From Pseudomonas pseudonitroreducens (GTDB taxonomy: Bacteria; Pseudomonadota; Gammaproteobacteria; Pseudomonadales; Pseudomonadaceae), in contig NZ_BQHJ01000017.1 in assembly GCF_021603645.1 (NCBI RefSeq), positions 1-64,000 of the forward strand: DNA of 64,000 nt. Reading direction: 5' to 3'. How positions within the stretch are numbered: position 1 is the first letter of the stretch; every line of letters begins with the position of its first letter. Below are positions 16,067 through 23,450 of the stretch, one piece after another. The notes below the pieces were generated by a model, which saw only the letters and a program-made list of their open reading frames with translations, was not told where the DNA came from and searched no databases. The position numbers and the translations under genes were made by a program.

Positions 16067-16185
16067 AGCATGGCAGCACCTCTATGGGTGGGGCCGTGTG
16101 GTGGCATCTTCGGATGCGCCGGTTCCAATGCCCGGTACGCCAACGCCGCACGGCTCCGCTCTCCCTGATTGGCGTCAGACGAGCG
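16060..16185 (+). ncRNA. C4-like antisense RNA candidate
   Basis: GGGCCGTGTGG (16091-16101) pairs with CCGCACGGCTC (16146-16156) to close a multi-branch fold. Inside it, GCATC-TTCG-GATGC forms one hairpin and a GGTTCC...GGTACGCC segment makes the second arm. This layout matches the C4/P4 CI immunity RNA group, which is processed from a leader and represses downstream genes by antisense pairing. It lies after the terminator and before the early operon, as expected. The protein frame stays open through it from 15942 to 16391, which is common at such loci. Confidence 0.55.
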
Positions 16186-16214
16186 GAAAGTCATCCAGCA
16201 TTGGAGATCTTTCC

Positions 16215-16391
16215 ATGACCAAGCGTCGCATCCTCACCCTCAATCCGTCCAAAGCTCGGGCCGCCTACCATCGCGCCTGCGCCCTGGCCGCACTCCACGC
16301 CGATTCCTCTCTGTCTGTCCGCTTGGCTCGTTACAACGAAGCCATGACTCGTGCTCGCGCCCTGGAAGCTCAGGAGGTGAGCCATGCATAG
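16215..16391 (+). CDS. Small early phage protein
   Basis: The ATG at 16215 gives 58 residues (MTKRRILTLNPSKARAAYHR...), basic and helical. The frame is open back to 15942 through the RNA candidate, but composition there (proline- and serine-rich, no helix) argues for the internal start, which has a GGAGATCTTTCC site. Its end overlaps the next start at 16384. It is the first gene of the early operon 16215-17828. Confidence 0.5.
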   Translation: MTKRRILTLNPSKARAAYHRACALAALHADSSLSVRLARYNEAMTRARALEAQEVSHA

Positions 16392-16617
16392 TCTCACTCG
16401 CCTGTCTGGCCGTGTCGGCAACGAACTTGTCTGCGCCGGTATTGCTCTGGAGACGCTGGGCAATCTGCTGACTGCTGACAACTCCAAGCACAATCTCGAA
16501 GAGAAAGACGTTGATGGGTTGAACCACGCCGTGCTGGCCATCTCTGCCTTTGTCCTGTCCGCTGGATATGACCTCTGTGAAGCGGCTGAGCTTGAGCAGG
16601 AAGGAGGCGAGCAATGA
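16384..16617 (+). CDS. Small helical early protein
   Basis: The 77-residue protein (MHSLTRLSGRVGNELVCAGI...) is helical with a hydrophobic middle (HAVLAISAFVLSAGYDLCEAAEL) and an acidic tail. CAGGAGGTG precedes the ATG. Both ends overlap their neighbours by a few bases, indicating tight coupling. Function unknown. Confidence 0.55.
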   Translation: MHSLTRLSGRVGNELVCAGIALETLGNLLTADNSKHNLEEKDVDGLNHAVLAISAFVLSAGYDLCEAAELEQEGGEQ

Positions 16618-17360
16618 AGACCGATACCACTCTTCGACTTGGTCGCCGCCAATATCGGGATTACGCCAGGCAAGCGAAGGAAAGCGGCAGCTACCTCGAT
16701 ATTGCTACTTACCGTGAGCTGGGCAACAACTGGGGGATGTTCAACCGGATGGCCCGCTCGGTCTTTATCGACGCATCTTGCGATGTTGTTCGCTACGACG
16801 AAATAGCGGGGATCACTCTCGCCGCTTCGGTGAAAACTGAGGATTTCAGGGGTGCCATTCGCCCAGAGCTTGACTGGTCAGCACTCGAGGACCACGAGAT
16901 TTATCCGTTCATTCTGCAGCACGAGATTGGCCATCGAGTCGACAACTTCGAGACCTATGCCACTTCGGATATCGAGAACACGCAAATCCGTAAGCGTTGC
17001 GAGCGCTGGATGACGATGGTCAACGAAGTTCTTGCGGATCGCTATGCCTGGAATGTGATCCGCCCCGGCGAGCCGCTTCCCCTTAGCGAGCACGGAAAGG
17101 AAATCGAGCAGCACGTCAGCGAATGCCTATTCCTCATCGAATCTTTCGTACCCAAGAAGAAAGTTTTCAAGGGTCAACGCGGAACCGGGCAGTACGAGAA
17201 TGTTACGGAGTGGATGCTAACGACGAACGAGCGGATGGAGTTCGTAGGCAGCAAGGTTTCACAAGCTGCTGTTAGGCGTTCGCGAGAGCGTGAGCTGCGG
17301 ACCCGGGAGCGCCTTGGATATAAAAGGGTTCCCGGCACTCCGGCGCTGGTCCCGTTCTAA
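16614..17360 (+). CDS. Putative zinc metallopeptidase-like protein
   Basis: The 248-residue protein contains HEIGH at 103-107 with a downstream NEVLAD glutamate at 138. That is the HExxH...E layout of gluzincin-type metallopeptidases. The N-terminus (LGRRQYRDYARQAKESGSYLDI) and the basic C-terminus carry no known domain. AAGGAGG precedes the ATG, which overlaps the previous stop. Active-site residues are present, but the target is unknown. In phages, similar folds cleave repressors or modify host proteins; this is inference. Confidence 0.6.
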   Translation: MKTDTTLRLGRRQYRDYARQAKESGSYLDIATYRELGNNWGMFNRMARSVFIDASCDVVRYDEIAGITLAASVKTEDFRGAIRPELDWSALEDHEIYPFILQHEIGHRVDNFETYATSDIENTQIRKRCERWMTMVNEVLADRYAWNVIRPGEPLPLSEHGKEIEQHVSECLFLIESFVPKKKVFKGQRGTGQYENVTEWMLTTNERMEFVGSKVSQAAVRRSRERELRTRERLGYKRVPGTPALVPF

Positions 17361-17828
17361 ATGGCCCGATCTCTCGCCAGGTCGAAAGGCCGCCGAGAGT
17401 CCGGGACCTTCGCTGCCATTCCTCATGCGGTGATGGACAGCGAAGACTTCCGGTCGCTCTCCGGTGGCGCGCTCAAGGTACTGCTGGGCTTGCTCCGGCA
17501 GTACCGTGGCGCGAACAACGGCGACCTCAGCGCCTCGATGGGCCAGGCACGGGAGTGGGGAGTTCGTAGCTCCTCCACTCTGGCCGCATCCATCAAGGAG
17601 CTGATGGACTGCGATCTGATCATCCGCACCCGGGAAGGAAGGTTCATCAAGCCTGGTGGTTGCTGCGCCTTGTACGCGATCACCTGGCGTCCTATCGATC
17701 CCTGCGATGAAAAGATCGAGGTGTCGCCGACCACTACGGCTCCGCGGAAATTCAGCCTCGAATTATCAAATCACCCACTTCGAAAATCGAACCGACTCAG
17801 TTCGAAAATCGAAGCGATGGAGGCATAG
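17361..17828 (+). CDS. Winged-helix replication-type protein
   Basis: The 155-residue protein has a phage/plasmid replication-like helix-turn-helix (GTFAAIPHAVMDSEDFRSLSGGALKVLLGLLRQ, then a second helical pair IKELMDCDLIIRTREGRFIKPGG). This form occurs in DnaT-like loaders and satellite replication proteins. It starts directly after the metallopeptidase stop. Its own 3' end encodes two of the iteron-like repeats at 17779-17813, so the origin may overlap the gene. No primase or helicase is seen in the element. Confidence 0.6.
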   Translation: MARSLARSKGRRESGTFAAIPHAVMDSEDFRSLSGGALKVLLGLLRQYRGANNGDLSASMGQAREWGVRSSSTLAASIKELMDCDLIIRTREGRFIKPGGCCALYAITWRPIDPCDEKIEVSPTTTAPRKFSLELSNHPLRKSNRLSSKIEAMEA

Positions 17829-17902
17829 AGCAGCATGAAAACCATGCTCATCGATTCTAAAATCGAACCGACCACGGGTATTCACTTACTTCGATTTTCG
17901 AA
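17779..17902. repeat. Iteron-like repeats TTCGAAAATCGAA
   Basis: Exact copies lie at 17779-17791 and 17801-17813 (22 bases apart, two helical turns). A one-base variant (TTCTAAAATCGAA) lies at 17855-17867, and an inverted copy (TTCGATTTTCGAA) at 17890-17902. The motif is nearly palindromic. Clustered copies beside a replication-type protein suggest an origin or an autoregulatory site. Confidence 0.6.
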
Positions 17903-18124
17903 GTCCTTCTTAGATATACCAGGCGCAGCCTGGGATGTAGCTCTGTTGATCTACCTGTTCTGCAGCTCCAAAAGGTGCTCAAAAGTGCGCGCGGCCCTTC
18001 GGCGCAAAATTTCCGACCTCGGATTTTTGTCCGACCTGGCCCGGGTAGTCGTAAGCGGGCAGAGAAGGGTGGTGACGTCGTCCAATGCCGGCGCGGCATG
18101 TGGGGCGGCGCAGGCTTACCCGGT

Positions 18125-18147
18125 CCTGGAGCGAGTTCAGCTCCAGG
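18125..18147. repeat. Perfect 8-bp hairpin
   Basis: CCTGGAGC and GCTCCAGG pair around the seven-base loop GAGTTCA. It is one of two strong hairpins 30 bases apart in the non-coding-looking region upstream of the capsid genes. Confidence 0.55.
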
Positions 18148-18177
18148 ATGACCCGCTCCAGTGTGTAGAAATCAACA

Positions 18178-18201
18178 CAGTGAGACGTTTTGGTCTCACT
18201 G
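18178..18201. repeat. Perfect 9-bp hairpin
   Basis: CAGTGAGAC and GTCTCACTG pair around the loop GTTTTG. No T-run follows, so it is not an obvious terminator. Confidence 0.55.
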
Positions 18202-18331
18202 AGGCGTTTCCACCACGCTCGGTCACGAAGCGTGTACGTTTGGTGGGCAGTACTTTTCGTCTTGGTCGCAGGTCTACTCAAGCCGTCGGTGGGGTAACGC
18301 CCACTGCGTTAGTGCCATTCGAATCCTTGGT

Positions 18332-18370
18332 TGCGGAAAACCAGCAAGCCAGTATGCGGAAAACCAGCAA
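18332..18370 (+). repeat. Direct repeat TGCGGAAAACCAGCAA
   Basis: Two exact 16-base copies begin at 18332 and 18355, 23 bases apart, immediately upstream of the small regulator at 18392. The phasing suggests a protein-binding operator. Confidence 0.5.
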
Positions 18371-18391
18371 ACTGGCAGCGGGGTGGTGCTG

Positions 18392-18658
18392 ATGAGCGAT
18401 TCGATTGAGGAGCGCATCGAGGCCACCACTAGGTTGTTGCTGGAGACCTGTCGTGAGCGCGAGATTCGCCTCTCTGGTGATCACGCAGTGAGCGAGAACG
18501 ATGCTGCTGATCTGCTGGGGTACTCGAGCGGCGACACGCTGCGGAAGCAGGTAAGCGAAGGCATCTGCCAGTTGCCTCATCGGCGCCTCGGAAATCGCCG
18601 CCTTTACCGGCTTCGCGACCTCGCCGTGGAGATCGAAAGGACATACGGTCACGGATAA
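18392..18658 (+). CDS. Small helix-turn-helix regulator
   Basis: The ATG at 18392 gives 88 residues (MSDSIEERIEATTRLLLETC...). The segment SENDAADLLGYSSGDTLRKQVSEG followed by LPHRRLGNRRLYRLRDLAVEI is an excisionase-like winged helix. It sits between the repeated site at 18332-18370 and the capsid gene. It is therefore a candidate regulator of the structural operon, perhaps autoregulating at those repeats. The role is inferred. Confidence 0.6.
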   Translation: MSDSIEERIEATTRLLLETCREREIRLSGDHAVSENDAADLLGYSSGDTLRKQVSEGICQLPHRRLGNRRLYRLRDLAVEIERTYGHG

Positions 18659-18760
18659 CCCGGAAAACGCCGGTTTTCGCAGAATAGGCGGAAATCTCGG
18701 CATGGTTCCGAGGTCGCAAGGAAGCGACCATTTCTCCAGCAACTTTTCCTGGAGAACCCC

Positions 18761-19780
18761 ATGCGCGAGCTAGTCCTTTCTCAATTCACCAAGGCGCTTC
18801 TGGCTAACCGCGGAAATCCCCAGACCGCTTTGTCAGTGAGCAAAAACCTTTACGGCCATTCCAACGCCGTGGTTCGCCTGCTGGAGAAGGCCGTTGTCAC
18901 CACCGGCGATCTCCATGCTGATCCTGACTTCCGCTCCGCTGGGCGCGCATTCATCGAGCTCGTTCAAACCCGCTCCCTGATCGGCAAAATCAACGCGATC
19001 TCTCCCTTCCGCGCAATCCCTGCGGAGACCCGCGTGCTGGCGCAAACTGAGAGACCGGTTGCTTACTGGACTGCCCAGGGCCAGCCGAAGAGGGTCACTC
19101 ACACAGCCTTCGAGCAGAAGCGTCTCATTTCGAAAAAGATCACCGGGCTCCTGGTGCTGACCAACGAACTCCTTGAAGGCCAAGGCGCCGCTTTCGAATC
19201 CGCGGTGAGCAACGACCTGGTGAATCCAATCGCCGCTCTTGAAGGCCTTTCCTTCTTGGATCCAACCAGTGCCGGTGGCGTCGATTCTCCTGCTTCGATC
19301 ACAAACGGAGTCGCCCCAATTCCGTCATCCGGCACCGATGCGGATGCCGTTCGAGCAGATATCCGCGCACTCTTTGCTGCTTTCGACGGTTCGCTCGAAA
19401 CCGCGGTGATTGCAATGCACCCAGAGACGGCTCTTGAGCTGTCGATGATGCAAGCGTCGCTTGGCGAGACCAGTCTGACTGTGCGAGGTGGTGAACTGTT
19501 CGGCGTCCCAGTGGTGACCAGCGACTCGGTACCGAGAGACTCCAGCGGCGCTCTGGTGGCGCTGATCGATCCGGCAGGCATCCTCCTGACGGATGAAGGT
19601 GTCGACATCCTTCAGTCCAATATCACCACCATCCAGGTGGACGATGGGCAAGGTGGCACTGGGTACCTTTCGCTCTGGCAGAACAACCTCACATCCGCCC
19701 TGGCCGAGCGCTTCCTGAACTGGGAAGTCGCACGGGCTGGCTCGGTTGCGTGGCTGTCCGGCGTTCAGTGGGGTGTCTGA
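18761..19780 (+). CDS. HK97-type major capsid protein
   Basis: The 339-residue protein has the features of the phage_capsid (HK97 gp5) family. A helical N-terminal region is followed by EFVELV-like helix AFIELVQTRSLIGKI (about 66-80), and a core GYW-type strand (VAYWTAQGQPKRVTH). Then come VVLT-type LLVLTNELLEG, the P-domain and the GVPVVTSDSV strand. It lacks a long delta domain or protease, so assembly may need a helper protein. The ATG at 18761 follows CCTGGAGAAC. It heads a coupled run (18761-20656). The portal, protease and terminase that usually flank it are absent. Confidence 0.82.
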   Translation: MRELVLSQFTKALLANRGNPQTALSVSKNLYGHSNAVVRLLEKAVVTTGDLHADPDFRSAGRAFIELVQTRSLIGKINAISPFRAIPAETRVLAQTERPVAYWTAQGQPKRVTHTAFEQKRLISKKITGLLVLTNELLEGQGAAFESAVSNDLVNPIAALEGLSFLDPTSAGGVDSPASITNGVAPIPSSGTDADAVRADIRALFAAFDGSLETAVIAMHPETALELSMMQASLGETSLTVRGGELFGVPVVTSDSVPRDSSGALVALIDPAGILLTDEGVDILQSNITTIQVDDGQGGTGYLSLWQNNLTSALAERFLNWEVARAGSVAWLSGVQWGV

Positions 19781-20154
19781 TGAGCGACTATCGCCCCCTT
19801 GCCGAGAGAATGATTAAGCGAATCGGCGAAGAGGCTGAGCAATTCCGGAAGGAAGGGCTCAAGGACGCCTCCTATGTGACTGCCGCCGTCGGCATTCTCT
19901 CTGCCCACCTCGCACGTGCTATTGGCCGCATCGAAGTCCTCGAAAGTGAGCTGAAGGATCTATCCATGAAGGCCGATGCGATTGAAGAGCGAGGCCTTAA
20001 GTATTGCGGTACCTGGCAACGCGCCATGGATTACCGCCGCGGTGATTGTGTGACCCACAAGGGCAGCCTCTGGACAGCGGTGAAGGCCACCGACAAGGCG
20101 CCCGACGAAGCCGCGCCTGATTGGCAGCTCTCGGCCAAGGGGGCGCAGCGATGA
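19780..20154 (+). CDS. Coiled-coil protein with CBM5/12-like domain
   Basis: The ATG at 19780 overlaps the capsid stop (TGATG). The 124-residue protein begins with a helical region (EEAEQFRKEGLKD..., IGRIEVLESELKDLSMKADA, about 1-70). It ends in YCGTWQRAMDYRRGDCVTHKGSLWTAVKATDKAPD...PDWQL, the tryptophan-rich pattern of chitinase-type carbohydrate-binding modules used on phage virions. Cotranslation with the capsid suggests a head decoration or scaffold role. No similar gene is needed by a capsid thief, so this supports self-made shells. Confidence 0.6.
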   Translation: MSDYRPLAERMIKRIGEEAEQFRKEGLKDASYVTAAVGILSAHLARAIGRIEVLESELKDLSMKADAIEERGLKYCGTWQRAMDYRRGDCVTHKGSLWTAVKATDKAPDEAAPDWQLSAKGAQR

Positions 20155-20393
20155 GCTCTAATCAGAACTGCAACGAAGTCATCTTCGCCATGGGCAGGAT
20201 CATCGGTCAGAACGCCGACTGGCTGGATGGTCGTCTCTTCCAGAAGCTCGCAATGATCGCTGCTCGCGCGAACTACGAAGACGAAGAGCTCGACGACTAC
20301 GGCACCTTCGACGACATGCGTCGAGCCTTCGAAATCTCGTCTGCAGCACTCCGCGATGAAGTCCAGCACCAGGGTAAGGGGCGCCGCCCATGA
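20151..20393 (+). CDS. Small acidic protein in the structural operon
   Basis: The ATG at 20151 overlaps the previous stop as ATGA. The 80 residues are helical and acidic (ARANYEDEELDDYGTFDDMRRAFEISSAAL). No family is recognised. It may be a head-tail or assembly factor by position. Confidence 0.5.
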   Translation: MSSNQNCNEVIFAMGRIIGQNADWLDGRLFQKLAMIAARANYEDEELDDYGTFDDMRRAFEISSAALRDEVQHQGKGRRP

Positions 20394-20656
20394 GCGACCT
20401 GATGAGAGAGTTCTTCGAGGCCTCCGGTGATCGCCTCCTGCAACTTTTGGCCGAGCTTCCCGAGTCGTATCTAGCGCACATGAAGCAGCTTCCCATTCAC
20501 CCCGAACTGGCCGGGCGCCTGGCCCAGGTCAGCGAGGAAGTGGGAGAAGTTCGAGTTCTGAAGGTAGAGCCAGATCAACTGATCATCGTGGTGCTGAAGG
20601 GCGATCCGGCTCCGTACTTGATGACGCTCAGGCTCGAGCCACAGCAGATCCACTAG
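20390..20656 (+). CDS. Small structural-operon protein
   Basis: The ATG at 20390 overlaps the previous stop. The 88-residue product has a helical N-terminus and a beta-rich C-terminus (VRVLKVEPDQLIIVVLKGDP...). It occupies the position where tail assembly chaperones usually lie, just before the tape measure, but no sequence motif confirms that role. Confidence 0.5.
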   Translation: MSDLMREFFEASGDRLLQLLAELPESYLAHMKQLPIHPELAGRLAQVSEEVGEVRVLKVEPDQLIIVVLKGDPAPYLMTLRLEPQQIH

Positions 20657-20678
20657 CACCGACCTCAACGGACAAGTC

Positions 20679-20831
20679 GTGAGTGTCCAGAACAACCGCG
20701 ACAGCCTGCGCGTGCAATCCCTCCTACGAGCGACTTCAAGCGCGATATCGCCGGCACGGTGGCAGGCAACTCTTCACAAGTTGGAAGGTATAGAAAATGG
20801 CATCACAGAGCCTCGGCACCCTTACTCTTGA
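20679..20831 (+). CDS. Possible 50-residue ORF overlapping tape-measure start
   Basis: A GTG at 20679 opens a frame (VSVQNNRDSLRVQSLLRATS...) that ends 35 bases inside the tape-measure gene. Position and overlap resemble the second tail chaperone of siphophages. The ribosome site is poor and no slippery site is evident, so this is only a candidate. Confidence 0.25.
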   Translation: MSVQNNRDSLRVQSLLRATSSAISPARWQATLHKLEGIENGITEPRHPYS

Positions 20832-23220
20832 TTTGATTGCCCAAGTCGGCGGATTCGTGTCCGGCATGGATAAAGCCGAGCGCAGCTCGGCGAAATGGCG
20901 GAAGGAGGTCGAGAAGAACGCCAAAGCCGCCGGGGTAGCAATCGGCGCAGGCATTGCTGCTGGGGTAACTGCGCTGGGTGCGATCACCGTCGGCGCCATC
21001 AACTCAGCGAAAGAGATTTCGAATCTCTCCAGCGTGGCCAACACCAGCACCACCGAATTCCAGAAGTACGCGGCTGGTGCAAAGGTGGTGGGCATTGAAC
21101 AGGAAAAGCTCGCCGACATCTTCAAGGATGTGAACGACAAGGTCGGCGACTTCCTGAACACTGGCGGCGGTGCGCTCGCCGACTTCTTCACCAACATCGC
21201 CCCGAAGGTTGGCGTCACCGCTGATGACTTCCGGAATCTGTCGGGACCGCAGGCATTGGGCCTTTACGTCCAGAGCCTGGAGAAGGCGAACGTCAGCCAA
21301 GCCGACATGACCTTCTACATGGAAGCGATCGCCAGCGATGCGACAGCGCTGCTCCCTCTGCTGCGTGACGGCTCGAAGGGTTTCAAGACCCTCGGTGATG
21401 CCGCTGAGCAGGCTGGGGCAATCATGGACAAGGAGACTATCGACGCGGCCAATCGCTTGAGCGCCGCCGTATGGCTGATAGAACAGAACGCCACTGGCCT
21501 TAAGAACCAGGTCGCGAAAGGTCTATTGCCTGTCCTGAGCAAATTCATCGAGGGTCTGAATGACACTTCGGCGAACGGCCTGCTCGCAAAGGTGGTGGCA
21601 GAGGATCTGTCTAATAGCTTCCAGATGCTGGGCAAGTGGGCGCTTGGCGCTGTGGCCGGCATCCACCTGCTGTACCTGGGCATCAAGACCCTGTCCGATG
21701 TCGATACGGCGTCGATGAAGGGGGCGAACTGGTGGGAGAAATGGGTACCGCCGGCGCGCTTCTATCGCACTTTCGACAACTTCGACGACGTGAAGAATGT
21801 CCTGGAGCAGGCCGGGGTGAAGATCGACGCTGCCGCCCAGGGCTACGGCAACCTCCTGCAGAGCTTCGACAAGCCTGTCTCGGAGAAGTCATCCAACAAG
21901 ATCTTGGAAATCTCCAAGATGATGGACGATCTCAGGAATCGCGCCAGCAAGCCCGGCACCTTCACCGCCGTCACCGATGAGCAGAAGGCCAGCCAGAAAG
22001 CCGCAGAGCAGGCCGCCAAGGCTCTCCAGAATCAGTTCGACCAGGCCGAGACGGGCTACGAGCGGCAGATCGCTCTGATCAACACCGAGGTGGACAAGCG
22101 AAAGGATGCCACCGAAGTCGCAAAGCTCCAGTTTGAAATCGAGTCAGGTAAGCTGAAGGGCATCAATGCCCAGCAGCAGGAGCGCCTCAACGGCCTGGCC
22201 GCGGAACTCGACCGTCTGCAGAAGTTGAAACAGGCCAACGAGGACGCGGCTAAGGCTGCCGCATACCGAGCCGGGCTTTCCAAGGAGAACGATACAGCCG
22301 CAGCAGCTCTCGATATCGATATATCCGGCGCTGGACTTGGAGACAAAGCACGTGATCGTCTCAGAGAAAGTCTTCAGATTCGCCAGACCTACGCAGAGAA
22401 GCTCTCTGACTTGGCCGAGCGCTATCAATCTGGCGACATCAGCAAGGAGCAGTATGACCAGAACACCAAGGACCTACAGAACGCACTGAATCAACGCCTG
22501 CAGATTCAGGAAAATCATTACGAGCAATTGGACAAGATCCAAGACGATTGGATGAACGGCGTAAACGACGCCTTTCAGAACTATGTCGATAGCGCCTCCG
22601 ACCATAGCCAGCAGGCTGCTAACGCAATCACCTCGATCCTGGACACCACGTCTTCATCCATTTCGCAGAATTTCGTGGACATCCTGCAGGGAACTGAGAG
22701 CTTCAGCCAAGGCGCCCAGGCGGTCATTTCTGACCTCTCTAACGCGATCATCCAAGCCCTCGTTGAGATCGCAGCAAAAGCTCTAGTCGTGAAGACGATC
22801 ACTGGTATCGCGGGTTTCTTCGGCGGCGGTGCCGGGGCAGCTTCTGCAAGCGATGGCGGCGGCGGTCTCTCAGACCTCGGAGAACTACTCCCTGGCTTTG
22901 CTAGTGGCGGCTGGACAGGCGCCCAGGCGCGTAACGCGATTGCCGGCATTGTCCACGGCCAGGAATTTGTATTCGACGCAAGTTCGACTAATCGCATAGG
23001 CAAGGAGAACCTGGAGGCACTGCGCTCTGGGAAACTCGATGCGACTCTCAACAGGTTCCAAGAAGGGGTGTCCCAGACCACCAATAACAATGGTGACCGA
23101 AATATCAACGTTACCGTGGCCCTTCCTCCTGGCAGTTCGACTAAGGAACAAAGGTCCAGCGGGGCAAGGATAGGGCGCCAGATTGCCAACGCCGTAGACT
23201 CAGCTCAGAGGTACAACTGA
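20797..23220 (+). CDS. Tail tape measure protein
   Basis: The 807-residue protein begins LGTLTLDLIAQVGGFVSGMDKAERSSAKW, the lambda gpH-type start. A glycine/alanine hydrophobic segment follows (about 48-70), with a second near 280. Long coiled coils fill 380-620 (QKAAEQAAKALQNQFDQAE, LAAELDRLQKLKQAN). The C-terminus (about 700-760, FASGGWTGAQARNAIAGIVHGQEFVFDA) matches the lambda-family tape-measure end. Tape measures set siphophage tail length, so by the usual rule this would suit a tail of roughly 120 nm. AAGGTATAGAAA precedes the ATG. It is intact, although no other tail gene is present. Confidence 0.88.
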   Translation: MASQSLGTLTLDLIAQVGGFVSGMDKAERSSAKWRKEVEKNAKAAGVAIGAGIAAGVTALGAITVGAINSAKEISNLSSVANTSTTEFQKYAAGAKVVGIEQEKLADIFKDVNDKVGDFLNTGGGALADFFTNIAPKVGVTADDFRNLSGPQALGLYVQSLEKANVSQADMTFYMEAIASDATALLPLLRDGSKGFKTLGDAAEQAGAIMDKETIDAANRLSAAVWLIEQNATGLKNQVAKGLLPVLSKFIEGLNDTSANGLLAKVVAEDLSNSFQMLGKWALGAVAGIHLLYLGIKTLSDVDTASMKGANWWEKWVPPARFYRTFDNFDDVKNVLEQAGVKIDAAAQGYGNLLQSFDKPVSEKSSNKILEISKMMDDLRNRASKPGTFTAVTDEQKASQKAAEQAAKALQNQFDQAETGYERQIALINTEVDKRKDATEVAKLQFEIESGKLKGINAQQQERLNGLAAELDRLQKLKQANEDAAKAAAYRAGLSKENDTAAAALDIDISGAGLGDKARDRLRESLQIRQTYAEKLSDLAERYQSGDISKEQYDQNTKDLQNALNQRLQIQENHYEQLDKIQDDWMNGVNDAFQNYVDSASDHSQQAANAITSILDTTSSSISQNFVDILQGTESFSQGAQAVISDLSNAIIQALVEIAAKALVVKTITGIAGFFGGGAGAASASDGGGGLSDLGELLPGFASGGWTGAQARNAIAGIVHGQEFVFDASSTNRIGKENLEALRSGKLDATLNRFQEGVSQTTNNNGDRNINVTVALPPGSSTKEQRSSGARIGRQIANAVDSAQRYN

Positions 23221-23450
23221 TGACCAAAGAAGAAGTGAAGATCGACCTAGTAGATAGGCCCGACGGCAAAGCCACGCTGTGGACTGCAACGAATAACGAA
23301 GATCGTCCGATGGAGTTCGAGGTGGTAACGGAGAAAGGAACTCGGGTCATCACCGTCGTCCCGCCTGGTGGATTTATTCAAGTCATCACGAGCAGCAAGG
23401 AAGACGCGAATATCAAATATCGTGAGGTCACGGGCAAAGGAGCCCATTGA
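23220..23450 (+). CDS. Small protein coupled to the tape measure
   Basis: The ATG at 23220 overlaps the tape-measure stop (ATGA), and its own stop overlaps the HNH start (TGATG). The 76 residues form a beta-rich domain (KATLWTATNNEDRPMEFEVVTEKGTRVITVVPPGGFIQVI), perhaps immunoglobulin-like. Some virion proteins have this form. No function is confirmed. Confidence 0.55.
   Translation: MTKEEVKIDLVDRPDGKATLWTATNNEDRPMEFEVVTEKGTRVITVVPPGGFIQVITSSKEDANIKYREVTGKGAH

Larger units (their letters stand above)
17829..18391. other. Structured region with doubtful coding
   Basis: An open frame at 17835-18392 (+) and another at 17979-18281 (-) overlap here, and neither looks convincingly like protein. 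The region holds iteron-like sites, two perfect hairpins (18125-18147 and 18178-18201) and a direct repeat (18332-18370). I regard it as a replication or control region, possibly transcribed into a structured RNA. If a gene exists, the plus frame with its MKTMLIDSKIEPTTGIHLLR start is the better candidate. Confidence 0.4.

Noticed and set aside
17835-18392. 185-residue plus-strand frame after the replication-type gene
   Set aside because: The middle and end read like non-coding translation and overlap strong hairpins and repeats. Reported as a structured region instead, with the frame mentioned.
13576-20656. Terminase, portal or primase genes in the satellite
   Set aside because: No Walker-type ATPase, portal-like or primase/helicase motif was found in any frame, though divergent versions cannot be excluded by eye.
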